Source: CAZAKZ01 sp964485695
GTDB lineage: Bacteria > Planctomycetota > JAFGQW01
Direction: 5' to 3'
DNA: 13,209 nucleotides
Assembly (NCBI GenBank): GCA_964485695.1
Contig: CAZAKZ010000142.1
Coordinates: 1-13,209, forward strand
Part shown: one piece after another, positions 6,779 through 13,209 of the stretch
How the letters are laid out: every line of letters begins with the position of its first letter
How positions within the stretch are numbered: position 1 is the first letter of the stretch
Notes under the pieces: model-generated
Database searches by the model: none
What the model saw: only the letters and a program-made list of their open reading frames with translations
Told to the model about the DNA's origin: nothing
Translations under genes and position numbers: made by a program

Positions 6779-7804
6779 TTGAAAAATCTTGATGTAAGGC
6801 CGGAAAAGGCAGGATCACGGCCTCAGGGACGTAGCATCCTGAGCCCCTTGATCCGGCTCGGGGTGAGCGCAGGGATTCTCCTCTACCTGGTCTCCACCAC
6901 GATCTCCGTGGAGGCTGTCTGGCAGGAGGTCCGGGGCAGTCGCATCGGCCTCCTGGCCCTGGCCTTCTCGCTCCATTTCGTCGGCTTCACCCTGAGCGCG
7001 ATCCGGTGGCGGCTTCTCCTGAGCGCCGTGGTGGAGCCCGTAGGTATCTGGCTCCTCATGCGGGCCTATCTCATCGGGATGTTCTGCAACCTGTTCCTGC
7101 CTTCCACCATCGGCGGAGACGTGTATCGAGGCCTGGATGCATCCGCCCTCACGGGTCTGCCCAGGGGCCAGTCCCTGGCCATCGTAGTGGTGGAGCGGTT
7201 GATCGGAGCCCTGGCCCTGTTCAGCTACGCCCTGGTGGCTCTGGTCCTGGGATTCGGCCGCCTGGTTCAGAAGCCCGGTGTGGTGGCCAGCGTGAGTGTG
7301 CTTGCCCTGGCCTTTCTCTGTGTTTTTCTGGCGCTGACGCCCTGGAGCCGCGGACTCCTCAGGCGCCTGCTGAACATCGGTCCCTTCAAGAAACTGATCC
7401 CGAGTCTGGACCGGGCCTTCGGGGCCATCAAGGACCTGGGGAAGAGGAAGCGGATCCTGGCCGGGTCCTTTGCCATCTCCCTGATCTTCCAGTTCAACGT
7501 GGTGGTGCACTACGTCCTGGTGGGCCTGGCACTGCGCCTGCCACTGCCCGTGGTGGCCTACTTCCTGGTCGTTCCGGTGGTGCTCCTGGTGCTGCAGGTC
7601 CCCGTGAGCCTGAACGGCATCGGACTCAGAGAGGTGGCCTTCATCGGCTTCCTGGGAGTCTGGGGCGTCACCGAGGACCAGGCCGTGGCCTACAGCCTCG
7701 TGATCTTTGCCATGATCCTCTTCCAGGGCGGGATCTTCGGCGGCCTCTTCTTTTCCTTCCGGCGTAGGGTCCTGGGCACGCTTGACACCCCGGAAACGGG
7801 GTGA
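6779..7804 (+). CDS. Flippase-like / lysylphosphatidylglycerol-synthase transmembrane protein (UPF0104)
   Basis: 341 residues with about seven to eight hydrophobic segments, in the inner membrane. It matches the LPG_synthase_TM / AglD-like family pattern: NLFLPSTIGGDVYR (104-117), VVVERLIG (136-143) and PVSLNGIGLREVAF (275-288), all family-typical conserved stretches. The family includes the flippase part of MprF and proteins of lipid or glycolipid metabolism; the soluble aminoacyl-transfer domain of MprF is absent here, so only the membrane part is present. The start is TTG at 6779: an in-frame TAG lies at 6770-6772 and no ATG occurs nearby. No clear Shine-Dalgarno site is seen. It is divergent from the methyltransferase-SDR run, and a shared role in making or moving a modified lipid is plausible but not shown. 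A hairpin with a GAAA loop overlaps its stop. Confidence 0.88.
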   Translation: MKNLDVRPEKAGSRPQGRSILSPLIRLGVSAGILLYLVSTTISVEAVWQEVRGSRIGLLALAFSLHFVGFTLSAIRWRLLLSAVVEPVGIWLLMRAYLIGMFCNLFLPSTIGGDVYRGLDASALTGLPRGQSLAIVVVERLIGALALFSYALVALVLGFGRLVQKPGVVASVSVLALAFLCVFLALTPWSRGLLRRLLNIGPFKKLIPSLDRAFGAIKDLGKRKRILAGSFAISLIFQFNVVVHYVLVGLALRLPLPVVAYFLVVPVVLLVLQVPVSLNGIGLREVAFIGFLGVWGVTEDQAVAYSLVIFAMILFQGGIFGGLFFSFRRRVLGTLDTPETG

Positions 7805-7810
7805 TAGCCT
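7782..7810 (+). promoter_or_regulatory. Candidate promoter whose spacer carries a GAAA-loop hairpin
   Basis: TTGACA (7782-7787) is a perfect -35 box, 17 bases before TAGCCT (7805-7810), a weak -10. CACCCCG (7786-7792) and CGGGGTG (7797-7803) form a perfect inverted repeat around GAAA inside the spacer. The stop TGA of the upstream gene is at 7802-7804. No T tract follows, so it is not a standard terminator. It could be an operator, or the TTGACA may be chance. Confidence 0.35.
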
Positions 7811-7863
7811 CGAAACGTCTATTCACAAGATTTTCCGAACCCCCACGACAGGGAATCCAGCCC

Positions 7864-8544
7864 ATGAAATGCCCGAAATGTGACGCCGAGATCCAGCTCG
7901 GCGAGAAGTTCTGCAAGGCCTGCGGACTCGCTCTTCCCGAGGAGGCCGAGGTCCCGGTGAAGAATACGGATACCACCCCGGCCGAGAAGCTGCTCGACGC
8001 CAAGGTGCAGAAGGAGAGCCACGTGGAGGAGAAGGACCTCTGGCAGGGGCGGTACAGCATCAAGGAGGCCGGCGCCGGCTGGTTCCTGAGCGCCCTCCTC
8101 CTGCTGGTCGTGGTGGTGGTCTACATCCTGAACCTGGGGGATCTGAAGCAGGACTGGTTCATCATCACCGGCGTGTTCGTGGCCGGCTTCACCTTCCTGT
8201 TCTTCTTATTCCGGGACCTGAAGAACTACCTCACCCTCAAGTACCGGGTCACCACCCAGCGCGTCTTCTTCATCCAGGGCTTTCTGAGCCGGACCACGGA
8301 CGAGCTGGAAATCATCCGCGTGGACGACGTGCAGTACAGGCAGGGCCTGTTCGAGCGCATCTTCAACATCGGCACCATCGTGGTCATCGCGCCCACGGAC
8401 AAGACCCACGGTGAACCCACGCGCGGCGGCACGGGCAAGCTGGAGATGAGAGGGGTCAAGGATCCCGAAAAGGTGAAGGAACTCATCCGGAAGTATTGCC
8501 GCCTTCGCCGCGAAAAGGGCGCGCTGTTCGTGGAGCAGGTGTAG
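7864..8544 (+). CDS. Zinc-ribbon, two-TM, bacterial PH-domain (YdbS/bPH2-like) membrane protein
   Basis: 226 residues from ATG 7864. The N-terminus is a zinc ribbon with Cys3, Cys6, Cys17 and Cys20 (CPKC ... CKAC). A charged linker (25-60) leads to two hydrophobic helices, about 72-90 and 98-117. Residues 122-215 fit the bacterial PH domain of the YdbS/DUF304 type: 'YRVTTQRVFFIQGFLSR..DELEIIRVDDVQ', then 'GLFERIFNIGTIVV'. Such proteins sit in the inner membrane and are usually of unknown function; some affect envelope stress. A longer reading frame opens at GTG 7801, but AGGGA at 7850-7854 is nine bases from ATG 7864, and the cysteine ribbon begins exactly there. It is co-directional with the UPF0104 gene upstream (59 bases) and the HEAT gene downstream (55 bases). 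Confidence 0.88.
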   Translation: MKCPKCDAEIQLGEKFCKACGLALPEEAEVPVKNTDTTPAEKLLDAKVQKESHVEEKDLWQGRYSIKEAGAGWFLSALLLLVVVVVYILNLGDLKQDWFIITGVFVAGFTFLFFLFRDLKNYLTLKYRVTTQRVFFIQGFLSRTTDELEIIRVDDVQYRQGLFERIFNIGTIVVIAPTDKTHGEPTRGGTGKLEMRGVKDPEKVKELIRKYCRLRREKGALFVEQV

Positions 8545-8599
8545 CCGCATTCTGAAATCGAATCTGAAAAGAACCCGTAATAGAATCCGTGAATCCCCC

Positions 8600-10618
8600 A
8601 TGATGTCGCGGTACTTGTCCTCCATTTCCTCGATTCTCGGGGCCTGTCTCCTCCTCCTCCTTTTCTCCCGGTCTGCACCTGCCCAGGCCGGGATCGACCC
8701 GGAGGTGGAAAAACAGATCCAGAACCTGGCGGCCCGGGATCCCGGGGTGCGGAAGGCTTCTGTCGAGGCCCTCCTCAAGGTCCTGGACAACAAACCCAGA
8801 CCCGAATCCCGGATCCAGGCCAGGATCTTCAAGGCCCTGGGCAACCTCGGGGACGACCAGATCCTGCCCGATCTTCTCGCCCAGCTGACCCGGCCCCTGG
8901 ACGGCCACGCCCAGGTGGCCCTCGGTGTGGCGCTGTGCAAACTGGGGGCCCGGGCCGGCGTGGATCTTCTTCTGAACGTGGCCTTTCGTCCCTCGGGATC
9001 CGAGGTCCTCGAGGCCATCCAGGGGCTCAAGACGTGCGTGGACGAGGATCTCCCCGTGCCCAGTCAAGTGGTCCCGGACCGCTCGGCCGTGTACGGGCTC
9101 CAGCTCCGGTGGAACCGGGTGTGCGTGGCCCTGCCGCTCAGGGTGGGTCCCGCGTCCCCGTCGCCGGGACTCAGGGCCCGCATCGAGTCCCTTGTCGCCC
9201 GCATCGGAAAGGAAGCCTCGCCTACGGAGAGGCAAGAGACCTTCATGATCCTGGTGGCACTGCGGGACAGGGCCGCCAAGGAACTGATCCGGGCCTTTAC
9301 TCGATATCCCGCCGCCGAGGAGGAGATCGTTCGCATCCTGGTGAAGATGGGCCCCTATGCCATGACTTCCCTGGTGGAGGCCCTGGAGGCCACCGATCTC
9401 CGGAAGGTCCGGGGCGCGGTGCGGGCGCTCGGAGACATGCCCGTGCAGAGCCGTACGTTTCCCTGTCTGAGTTTGCTCCTGGCCCGGTCCGAGACCGCGG
9501 TCCTGGGCCTCCTGAAGCGCGTCCAGGGGGATCTCCGGGTGGCGGTGCTGGACCTCGTGGGATGGGTGGGGGCCGAGGCTTCCCGGGTCCCCCTGTCGGC
9601 TGTGCTTCTCGACCCCAAGGGGGAGGGAGCCGCCGCCCGCCTGGCTGCGGCCCGGTCCCTCGGCCTCATCGGGGCGGAGAAGGGGCGGGAGGCCCTCTGG
9701 ACCGTGGCCGGGGACCCAGGCCAGGCCCTCGGGCTCCGCTGTCAGGCGGCCTTCTCCTGCGCGCTCCTGGGCGACAAGCGCGGGACCGGTAAGCTGGTGG
9801 CTCTCCTGGAGGAGGGATCGATCCCCATTCCCTACCTGCGCCGGCTCTCGGGGTGGGTCTACTTCGGTCACGAGGTGGATCCCGGGGGGGCAATCCGGCG
9901 CTGGCAGACCTGGTGGAAGAACTACGCGGCCGTGATCCGAGTGAATCCCCGCCAGGTCAAGATGGAGCTGCTCTGGCAGCGGGAAAACAGAGTGTTTCGC
10001 CGCGAGTTGATGGAGGACTGGCTGGCGGGCCTGGGTTCCGACCGGAAGTGGATCGACCGCGTGGACCAGGAAGCCAGGATCTTGCCCATGTTCGTCCGCA
10101 TGATTCCGACCCTGGAAGAGGTGGCCCGTACGTCCGGGGATGCCTGGATCCGGTTTCACGCCGTGCAGATGATGGCCACTTGCGGGGAACGAGCCGCTGT
10201 GCCGGCCCTGGTGCACGCTCTGAAGGACCCGGTGGCCCGGGTGCGGGCCACGGCGGCCGAGGGCCTCGGCTTCATCGGCCGCGACTTCGAGTACGAGGAC
10301 TATTCCCTGGGTCTCAAGGCCGGACTCAACCCCCTGTTGCAGGATTCCGACCCGTACGTCCGGATCCAGGTGGCTCTGGCCCTGGCCCGTCTCCGCTATG
10401 CCGACGGCATTCCGGTCCTCCTCCGGGCCCTGGAGCACGCCGATGCGGCCGTGGTGGATCTCGCCTGGATCACCCTGCGAAAGGTGACCGGAGGCAAGGA
10501 CTTCGACTTCAATCCCCATGGACCTCTCCACCAGAGGCAGGCGGCGCTGAAGCAACTGCACGCCTGGTGGGAGCAGCAAGGCAAGACCTTCCGGCCGCTC
10601 CTCCCCGCTTCCAGGTAA
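8600..10618 (+). CDS. Large secreted HEAT-repeat protein with two WW-capped modules
   Basis: 672 residues. A signal peptide with a hydrophobic core (11-22) ends at APAQA, with cleavage likely after Ala30. Most of the rest is HEAT-type alpha-helical repeats, for example DPGVRKASVEALLKVLD (47-63), AARLAAARSLGLIG (345-358), RFHAVQMMATCGERAAVPAL (518-537), RVRATAAEGLGFIG (547-560) and DPYVRIQVALALARLRYADG (584-603). Two segments end in a tryptophan-rich cap: RRWQTWWKNY (433-442) and KQLHAWWEQQ (651-660), each after a 'H.VDP' or 'DFDFNPHG' stretch. HEAT proteins ending this way are frequent in Planctomycetota. It has no catalytic motif and likely acts as an extracytoplasmic scaffold. ATG at 8600 and 8603 are both possible, and neither has a Shine-Dalgarno site. 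The 55-base gap upstream holds TCTGAAA direct repeats 12 bp apart (8551, 8563). Confidence 0.88.
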   Translation: MMSRYLSSISSILGACLLLLLFSRSAPAQAGIDPEVEKQIQNLAARDPGVRKASVEALLKVLDNKPRPESRIQARIFKALGNLGDDQILPDLLAQLTRPLDGHAQVALGVALCKLGARAGVDLLLNVAFRPSGSEVLEAIQGLKTCVDEDLPVPSQVVPDRSAVYGLQLRWNRVCVALPLRVGPASPSPGLRARIESLVARIGKEASPTERQETFMILVALRDRAAKELIRAFTRYPAAEEEIVRILVKMGPYAMTSLVEALEATDLRKVRGAVRALGDMPVQSRTFPCLSLLLARSETAVLGLLKRVQGDLRVAVLDLVGWVGAEASRVPLSAVLLDPKGEGAAARLAAARSLGLIGAEKGREALWTVAGDPGQALGLRCQAAFSCALLGDKRGTGKLVALLEEGSIPIPYLRRLSGWVYFGHEVDPGGAIRRWQTWWKNYAAVIRVNPRQVKMELLWQRENRVFRRELMEDWLAGLGSDRKWIDRVDQEARILPMFVRMIPTLEEVARTSGDAWIRFHAVQMMATCGERAAVPALVHALKDPVARVRATAAEGLGFIGRDFEYEDYSLGLKAGLNPLLQDSDPYVRIQVALALARLRYADGIPVLLRALEHADAAVVDLAWITLRKVTGGKDFDFNPHGPLHQRQAALKQLHAWWEQQGKTFRPLLPASR

Positions 10619-10699
10619 CGTCATTCCTGTCCACGTGGTCGGATTTCCCCTCAATCTTCTGGCCCGGGGTTTCCGAAGAACCAGAGAGATTCTTTTGCA

Positions 10700-10716
10700 T
10701 TCGATGAGAGATCGAA
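10700..10716. promoter_or_regulatory. Small inverted repeat in the leader of the TPR-lectin genes
   Basis: TTCGAT (10700-10705) and ATCGAA (10711-10716) flank GAGAG in the 132-base gap before the TPR-lectin gene pair. It could be a regulator site or a leader hairpin. The match is short, so chance is possible. No terminator with a T tract was found in this gap. Confidence 0.25.
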
Positions 10717-10750
10717 GTGGACCCGAGTTCTCCAGCCGAGGGAGATCCCC

Positions 10751-11872
10751 ATGGTTTATCCCCTCTTGCTCGGTCTTGCCCTGGGCCTGGGTGCGCCCCC
10801 CGGGGGAGGCCAGGCACCCGATGGCATCGCAGCCAGGACGTGTGAGGCCTACTACGCATGGAACGACGCGGCAGCCACCGCAGCGGCCCGGGAATGGATC
10901 CGTAAGGACGGCGGGGCCCTGGCGTGGTATTTCCTGGGTCGAATTCACATGCAGCACGGCCGCAACACCGAGGCCAGGAAGGCCTTCAAAGAGGGGGTGG
11001 ACGCGTGTACCGGCCTGAAGGCCAGGAAGGCTCGCGTGCTCAGGATGCGATTGAAACGACTGGACCGGGTGGCCGCGATCCTGGAAGCCCGGGAGGAGAA
11101 GTCCAGGGCGCTGCGCTTCAAATTCGTCCAGGCTTCGGAGCAAGTCGGCAAGGCCCTGCTCGAGAAGGAATGGACCCGGGCCGGGGTGCATTACCTTGCC
11201 CTCGCCCGGCTCCTGGAGGCGCCCTCCAGGGAGGCGATCCAGGTCAGCCGCAAGTTCGAGGTCGAGGCGGCCGTCCGTCTCCAGGTCCTTCTCAAGAGTC
11301 CGGGCTGGCGGACGCTGTTGCCCGGCACCCCGGACACCTGGACCTGGCTGGATACCGAAAAGCAGGAGGAGGTGCGGACGCCTCCGACCTTTGTCGGAGG
11401 ACACCTGAGCTTGAATGCTGCTCCTCACAGTGCGGTCCTTCACGACACGGGTATCCCCGGAGCCGACCGGGTGTGGGTGGAGTTCAGGGTCTCCCGCGAG
11501 GAGGGCGTGGAAGGCTGGCAGGTCGGGATTCTCTACCACTACAGACACCCCCGGACCCTCCAGGCCGTGATCGTGGATCAGACCTCGGTGAAGGGGATGC
11601 GGTTCGGGGTGGAGCACGGGGAAGAGCGGGGGGCCTGGCACACGCTGTCCAAAGAGCCCCACACCCTGCGTCCGGCGCCGGGCGCCTGGCATCGTCTCGT
11701 GGTCTCCATGGACACCGGGACCGGTATGGCTTCGGTCTATCTGGATGACCACCGAGCGGGCTGCGTGGAGGTGGGCAAGGCGGGTCTCGGAGACCGGTTC
11801 GGCATCGTGGTGAACAATGCCACCGTGTCTTTCAGAAAGGTGAAGGTGGGGAAACAATGCGAACCGCGATGA
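10751..11872 (+). CDS. Exported TPR + concanavalin A-like (LamG-type) protein, first of a pair
   Basis: 373 residues. A short hydrophobic N-terminus (MVYPLLLGLALGLGAPPGGG) is a likely signal peptide. Residues 30-90 hold TPR-type helices (ALAWYFLGRIHMQHGRNTEARKAFKEG), and 92-183 are helical and basic. From about 186 to 367 the pattern is alternating beta strands like a concanavalin A-like lectin/LamG domain: VGGHLSLNAAP, VWVEFRVSREEG, WQVGILYHYR, AWHRLVVSMD, ASVYLDDH, and FGIVVNNATVSFRKVKV at the end. Domains of this type bind or sit against carbohydrates, but no specific ligand residues can be named. ATG 10751 has a good site, GGGAG ending at 10744, six bases away. It overlaps the next gene by 16 bp, so the two are translated together. 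I do not recognise a named family. Confidence 0.85.
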   Translation: MVYPLLLGLALGLGAPPGGGQAPDGIAARTCEAYYAWNDAAATAAAREWIRKDGGALAWYFLGRIHMQHGRNTEARKAFKEGVDACTGLKARKARVLRMRLKRLDRVAAILEAREEKSRALRFKFVQASEQVGKALLEKEWTRAGVHYLALARLLEAPSREAIQVSRKFEVEAAVRLQVLLKSPGWRTLLPGTPDTWTWLDTEKQEEVRTPPTFVGGHLSLNAAPHSAVLHDTGIPGADRVWVEFRVSREEGVEGWQVGILYHYRHPRTLQAVIVDQTSVKGMRFGVEHGEERGAWHTLSKEPHTLRPAPGAWHRLVVSMDTGTGMASVYLDDHRAGCVEVGKAGLGDRFGIVVNNATVSFRKVKVGKQCEPR

Positions 11873-12981
11873 AGTCCATCCTGGCTCTCGGGATCCTCTC
11901 GACCCTCATGGTCTCGTCCGCCTTCCTTCCGGACGCCTGCATGGTTCGGGCCGGGGAGGGGAGCGAAGTCTGGAAGCTGGGGGATAAAGAACTTGCGCAG
12001 GACCGGTACAAGGAGGCACGGGACCTGTTCCTGGAAGCCCTGGCTGCTTACGGCCGGGAAGGGCGGTATCCCGGCTTTCTCCTCCATCGCCTCGGTCGCG
12101 CCGAGGAGGGCCTCGGAAACCGGAAGGCGGCGTGGAACTACTACTTGAGGGCCCTGGAAAATCCCTGGGAAGGACCGGCCGGGGAGGCGGGGCTCCGGGG
12201 GACGGTGACGGAGAAACTCGTGAACCTGACGCCGGCAGGGGTATCCATGAAGCCCTACCTGAAAGCCAGGGGATCATACATGGAACACCTCGCCGGGTTG
12301 GATCGGTTCAAGGATCCGCTCATTTCTCTGGCGGCCCTGAACCGCAGGCTGACCCTCGATCCGGGGAACGATCCGCTCCGCAGGGATCGGGCAGCACAAC
12401 AGGGGCAGTGGCTCAGGGAGGAGCTCCTGTGGCAGCTCCAGAAGCCGCAGCGCTTACCTGTGCGCAAGGGGCTCAAGGGCTGGACGTGGCGCGGGCATCG
12501 GCCGCGCGTGGTGGGCGGAGCCCGTGCCTGCCTCGAGGCGGAATCCGGCTCGACCACCTACTTCTACACCATGACCGATGTCGAGGGCAGCTTCGCCTTC
12601 GAGGCGGATCTCAGGCGCAAGGGCAAGACCGCACCCGGGGCGTGGGGCTTCGTGTTCGGAGACTCCCTGGACGGGGAGAGGCGGCACAGGGTCCAGGTGA
12701 TCCGGGACCGCGCGGCATGGACGCGTCTGAAGCCCAAGAAGGAATGGGCACTCGTGGATTCGGCCTCCACCGATCCCACCCTCCTCACGGACCGGTGGCA
12801 GCGATTCGCCCTCCACCACGACGCTCTGGTGAACCGTGTCCGGGTGTTTCTGGGGGACCGGGTCGTGGCGGATATGAAGGGAGCCGATTTCCTGCTTTCC
12901 GGAAAACTCGGCGTCTTTGTCCAGGACGGCGTCCTGGAGGTGCGCAAGGCCATCCTTGCCGTTGAAGAAACTCCGGATTGA
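11857..12981 (+). CDS. Exported TPR + concanavalin A-like protein, second of a pair
   Basis: 374 residues. A signal peptide is likely (MRTAMKSILALGILSTLMVSSAF ...). TPR helices lie at about 36-104 (DKELAQDRYKEARDLFLEAL; GRAEEGLGNRKAAWNYYLRAL). A middle helical stretch covers 130-200. A beta-rich LamG-like part runs from about 207 to 367: GWTWRGHRPRVVGGA, GSFAFEADLRRK, AWGFVFGDS, RWQRFALHHD, NRVRVFLGDRVVADM, and the close SGKLGVFVQDGVLEVRKAI. The layout and length match the previous gene (373 residues), suggesting an old duplication. The start is ATG 11857, preceded by AAGGTGGGG; an alternative ATG at 11869 would form an ATGA overlap with the previous stop but lacks a ribosome site. No catalytic residues are evident. 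Role unknown; extracytoplasmic carbohydrate contact is a guess from the fold. Confidence 0.85.
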   Translation: MRTAMKSILALGILSTLMVSSAFLPDACMVRAGEGSEVWKLGDKELAQDRYKEARDLFLEALAAYGREGRYPGFLLHRLGRAEEGLGNRKAAWNYYLRALENPWEGPAGEAGLRGTVTEKLVNLTPAGVSMKPYLKARGSYMEHLAGLDRFKDPLISLAALNRRLTLDPGNDPLRRDRAAQQGQWLREELLWQLQKPQRLPVRKGLKGWTWRGHRPRVVGGARACLEAESGSTTYFYTMTDVEGSFAFEADLRRKGKTAPGAWGFVFGDSLDGERRHRVQVIRDRAAWTRLKPKKEWALVDSASTDPTLLTDRWQRFALHHDALVNRVRVFLGDRVVADMKGADFLLSGKLGVFVQDGVLEVRKAILAVEETPD

Positions 12982-13209
12982 TTTGCATGCTCCAGGTATC
13001 CTCCCTGTCCCGGGTTAGGAAAGATTGAAAACGATTCCCGGATCCGGGGATCAACCCGCCGGAAAAACCTCCCACAATAGAGGAAGCGCCGACCTGCCGG
13101 ATGCAGTAAGGCGCCCTGCGTCCCGCACACTCGTGCCGGACCCGTGAACAGAAATACCTATCACGGCAAAATTCGATTGGATCCCGCCTCCACTGACCGG
13201 AATCCAGGG
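12982..13209. other. Non-coding end region with a 20-bp palindrome
   Basis: No gene of convincing length is seen here on either strand. GATTCCCGGATCCGGGGATC at 13033-13052 is a palindrome with one G-T mismatch pair, and its centre CCCGGATCCGGG is perfect. A further inverted repeat, CCGTGA (13142-13147) with TCACGG (13161-13166), lies near the end. No long T tract follows the palindrome on the plus strand, so it does not look like a standard terminator. The next gene presumably begins beyond the window. Confidence 0.5.

Noticed and set aside
8483..11857. A 1124-codon open frame on the minus strand
   Set aside because: It lies opposite the HEAT and first TPR-lectin genes. Its translation is rich in His, Gly, Pro and Arg with no recognisable domain or signal, as expected of the antisense shadow of GC-rich genes. 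The plus-strand proteins have signal peptides and repeats.
13052..13090. A minus-strand terminator (CCTC...GAGG then TTTTT) near the window end
   Set aside because: The stem is only 4 bp and no minus-strand gene ends here within the window, so it is not supported.
12982..13209. A tRNA-like T-arm (TTCGATTGG near 13173)
   Set aside because: No matching acceptor stem, D-arm or anticodon arm could be placed around it.

Overview
The window is GC-rich bacterial DNA with dense coding and G/C-biased third codon positions. It holds ten complete protein genes and the 3' end of an eleventh. I found no rRNA, tRNA, CRISPR array or insertion sequence. Only one gene is a clear housekeeping gene: a tyrosyl-tRNA synthetase (tyrS). 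Six of the other products look exported or membrane-bound, and several are built from HEAT or TPR repeats. Weak or absent Shine-Dalgarno sites at several starts, exported HEAT/TPR proteins, and HEAT modules closed by an 'R..A....W..WW' cap suggest Planctomycetota or a relative. That placement is inference from protein style and needs a tyrS phylogeny.

Layout. (1) Bases 1-146 are the C-terminal tail of an upstream gene made of STVPE pentapeptide repeats, followed by a perfect 14-bp terminator hairpin at 172-204. (2) Bases 237-4006 on the plus strand hold a putative lipoprotein with a TPR-like and a HEAT-like part, then tyrS, then a membrane-anchored HEAT+TPR protein with a lysine-rich tail. 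(3) Bases 4022-6595 on the minus strand hold a convergent three-gene run: methyltransferase, NAD-dependent extended SDR, methyltransferase, in transcription order from 6595 down. The first two overlap by 11 bp. The last is preceded by an 11-bp tandem repeat that runs into its start. (4) An AT-rich divergent region lies at 6596-6778. (5) Bases 6779-12981 on the plus strand hold a flippase-like/LPG-synthase transmembrane protein (UPF0104), a zinc-ribbon plus bacterial-PH membrane protein, a large secreted HEAT protein with two modules, and two overlapping genes for exported TPR + concanavalin-like proteins. (6) Bases 12982-13209 are non-coding as far as I can see, with a near-perfect 20-bp palindrome.

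How the parts may work together. The methyltransferase-SDR-methyltransferase run beside a UPF0104 membrane protein resembles a small lipid or glycan modification module; the substrate cannot be read from sequence. The HEAT protein and the two TPR + lectin-fold proteins have signal peptides, are co-directional, and may form an extracytoplasmic scaffold or carbohydrate-contact set. No catalytic residues are visible in them. The best leads for something undescribed are the paired TPR-lectin genes with the double-capped HEAT protein, and the five-unit 11-bp repeat before the methyltransferase.
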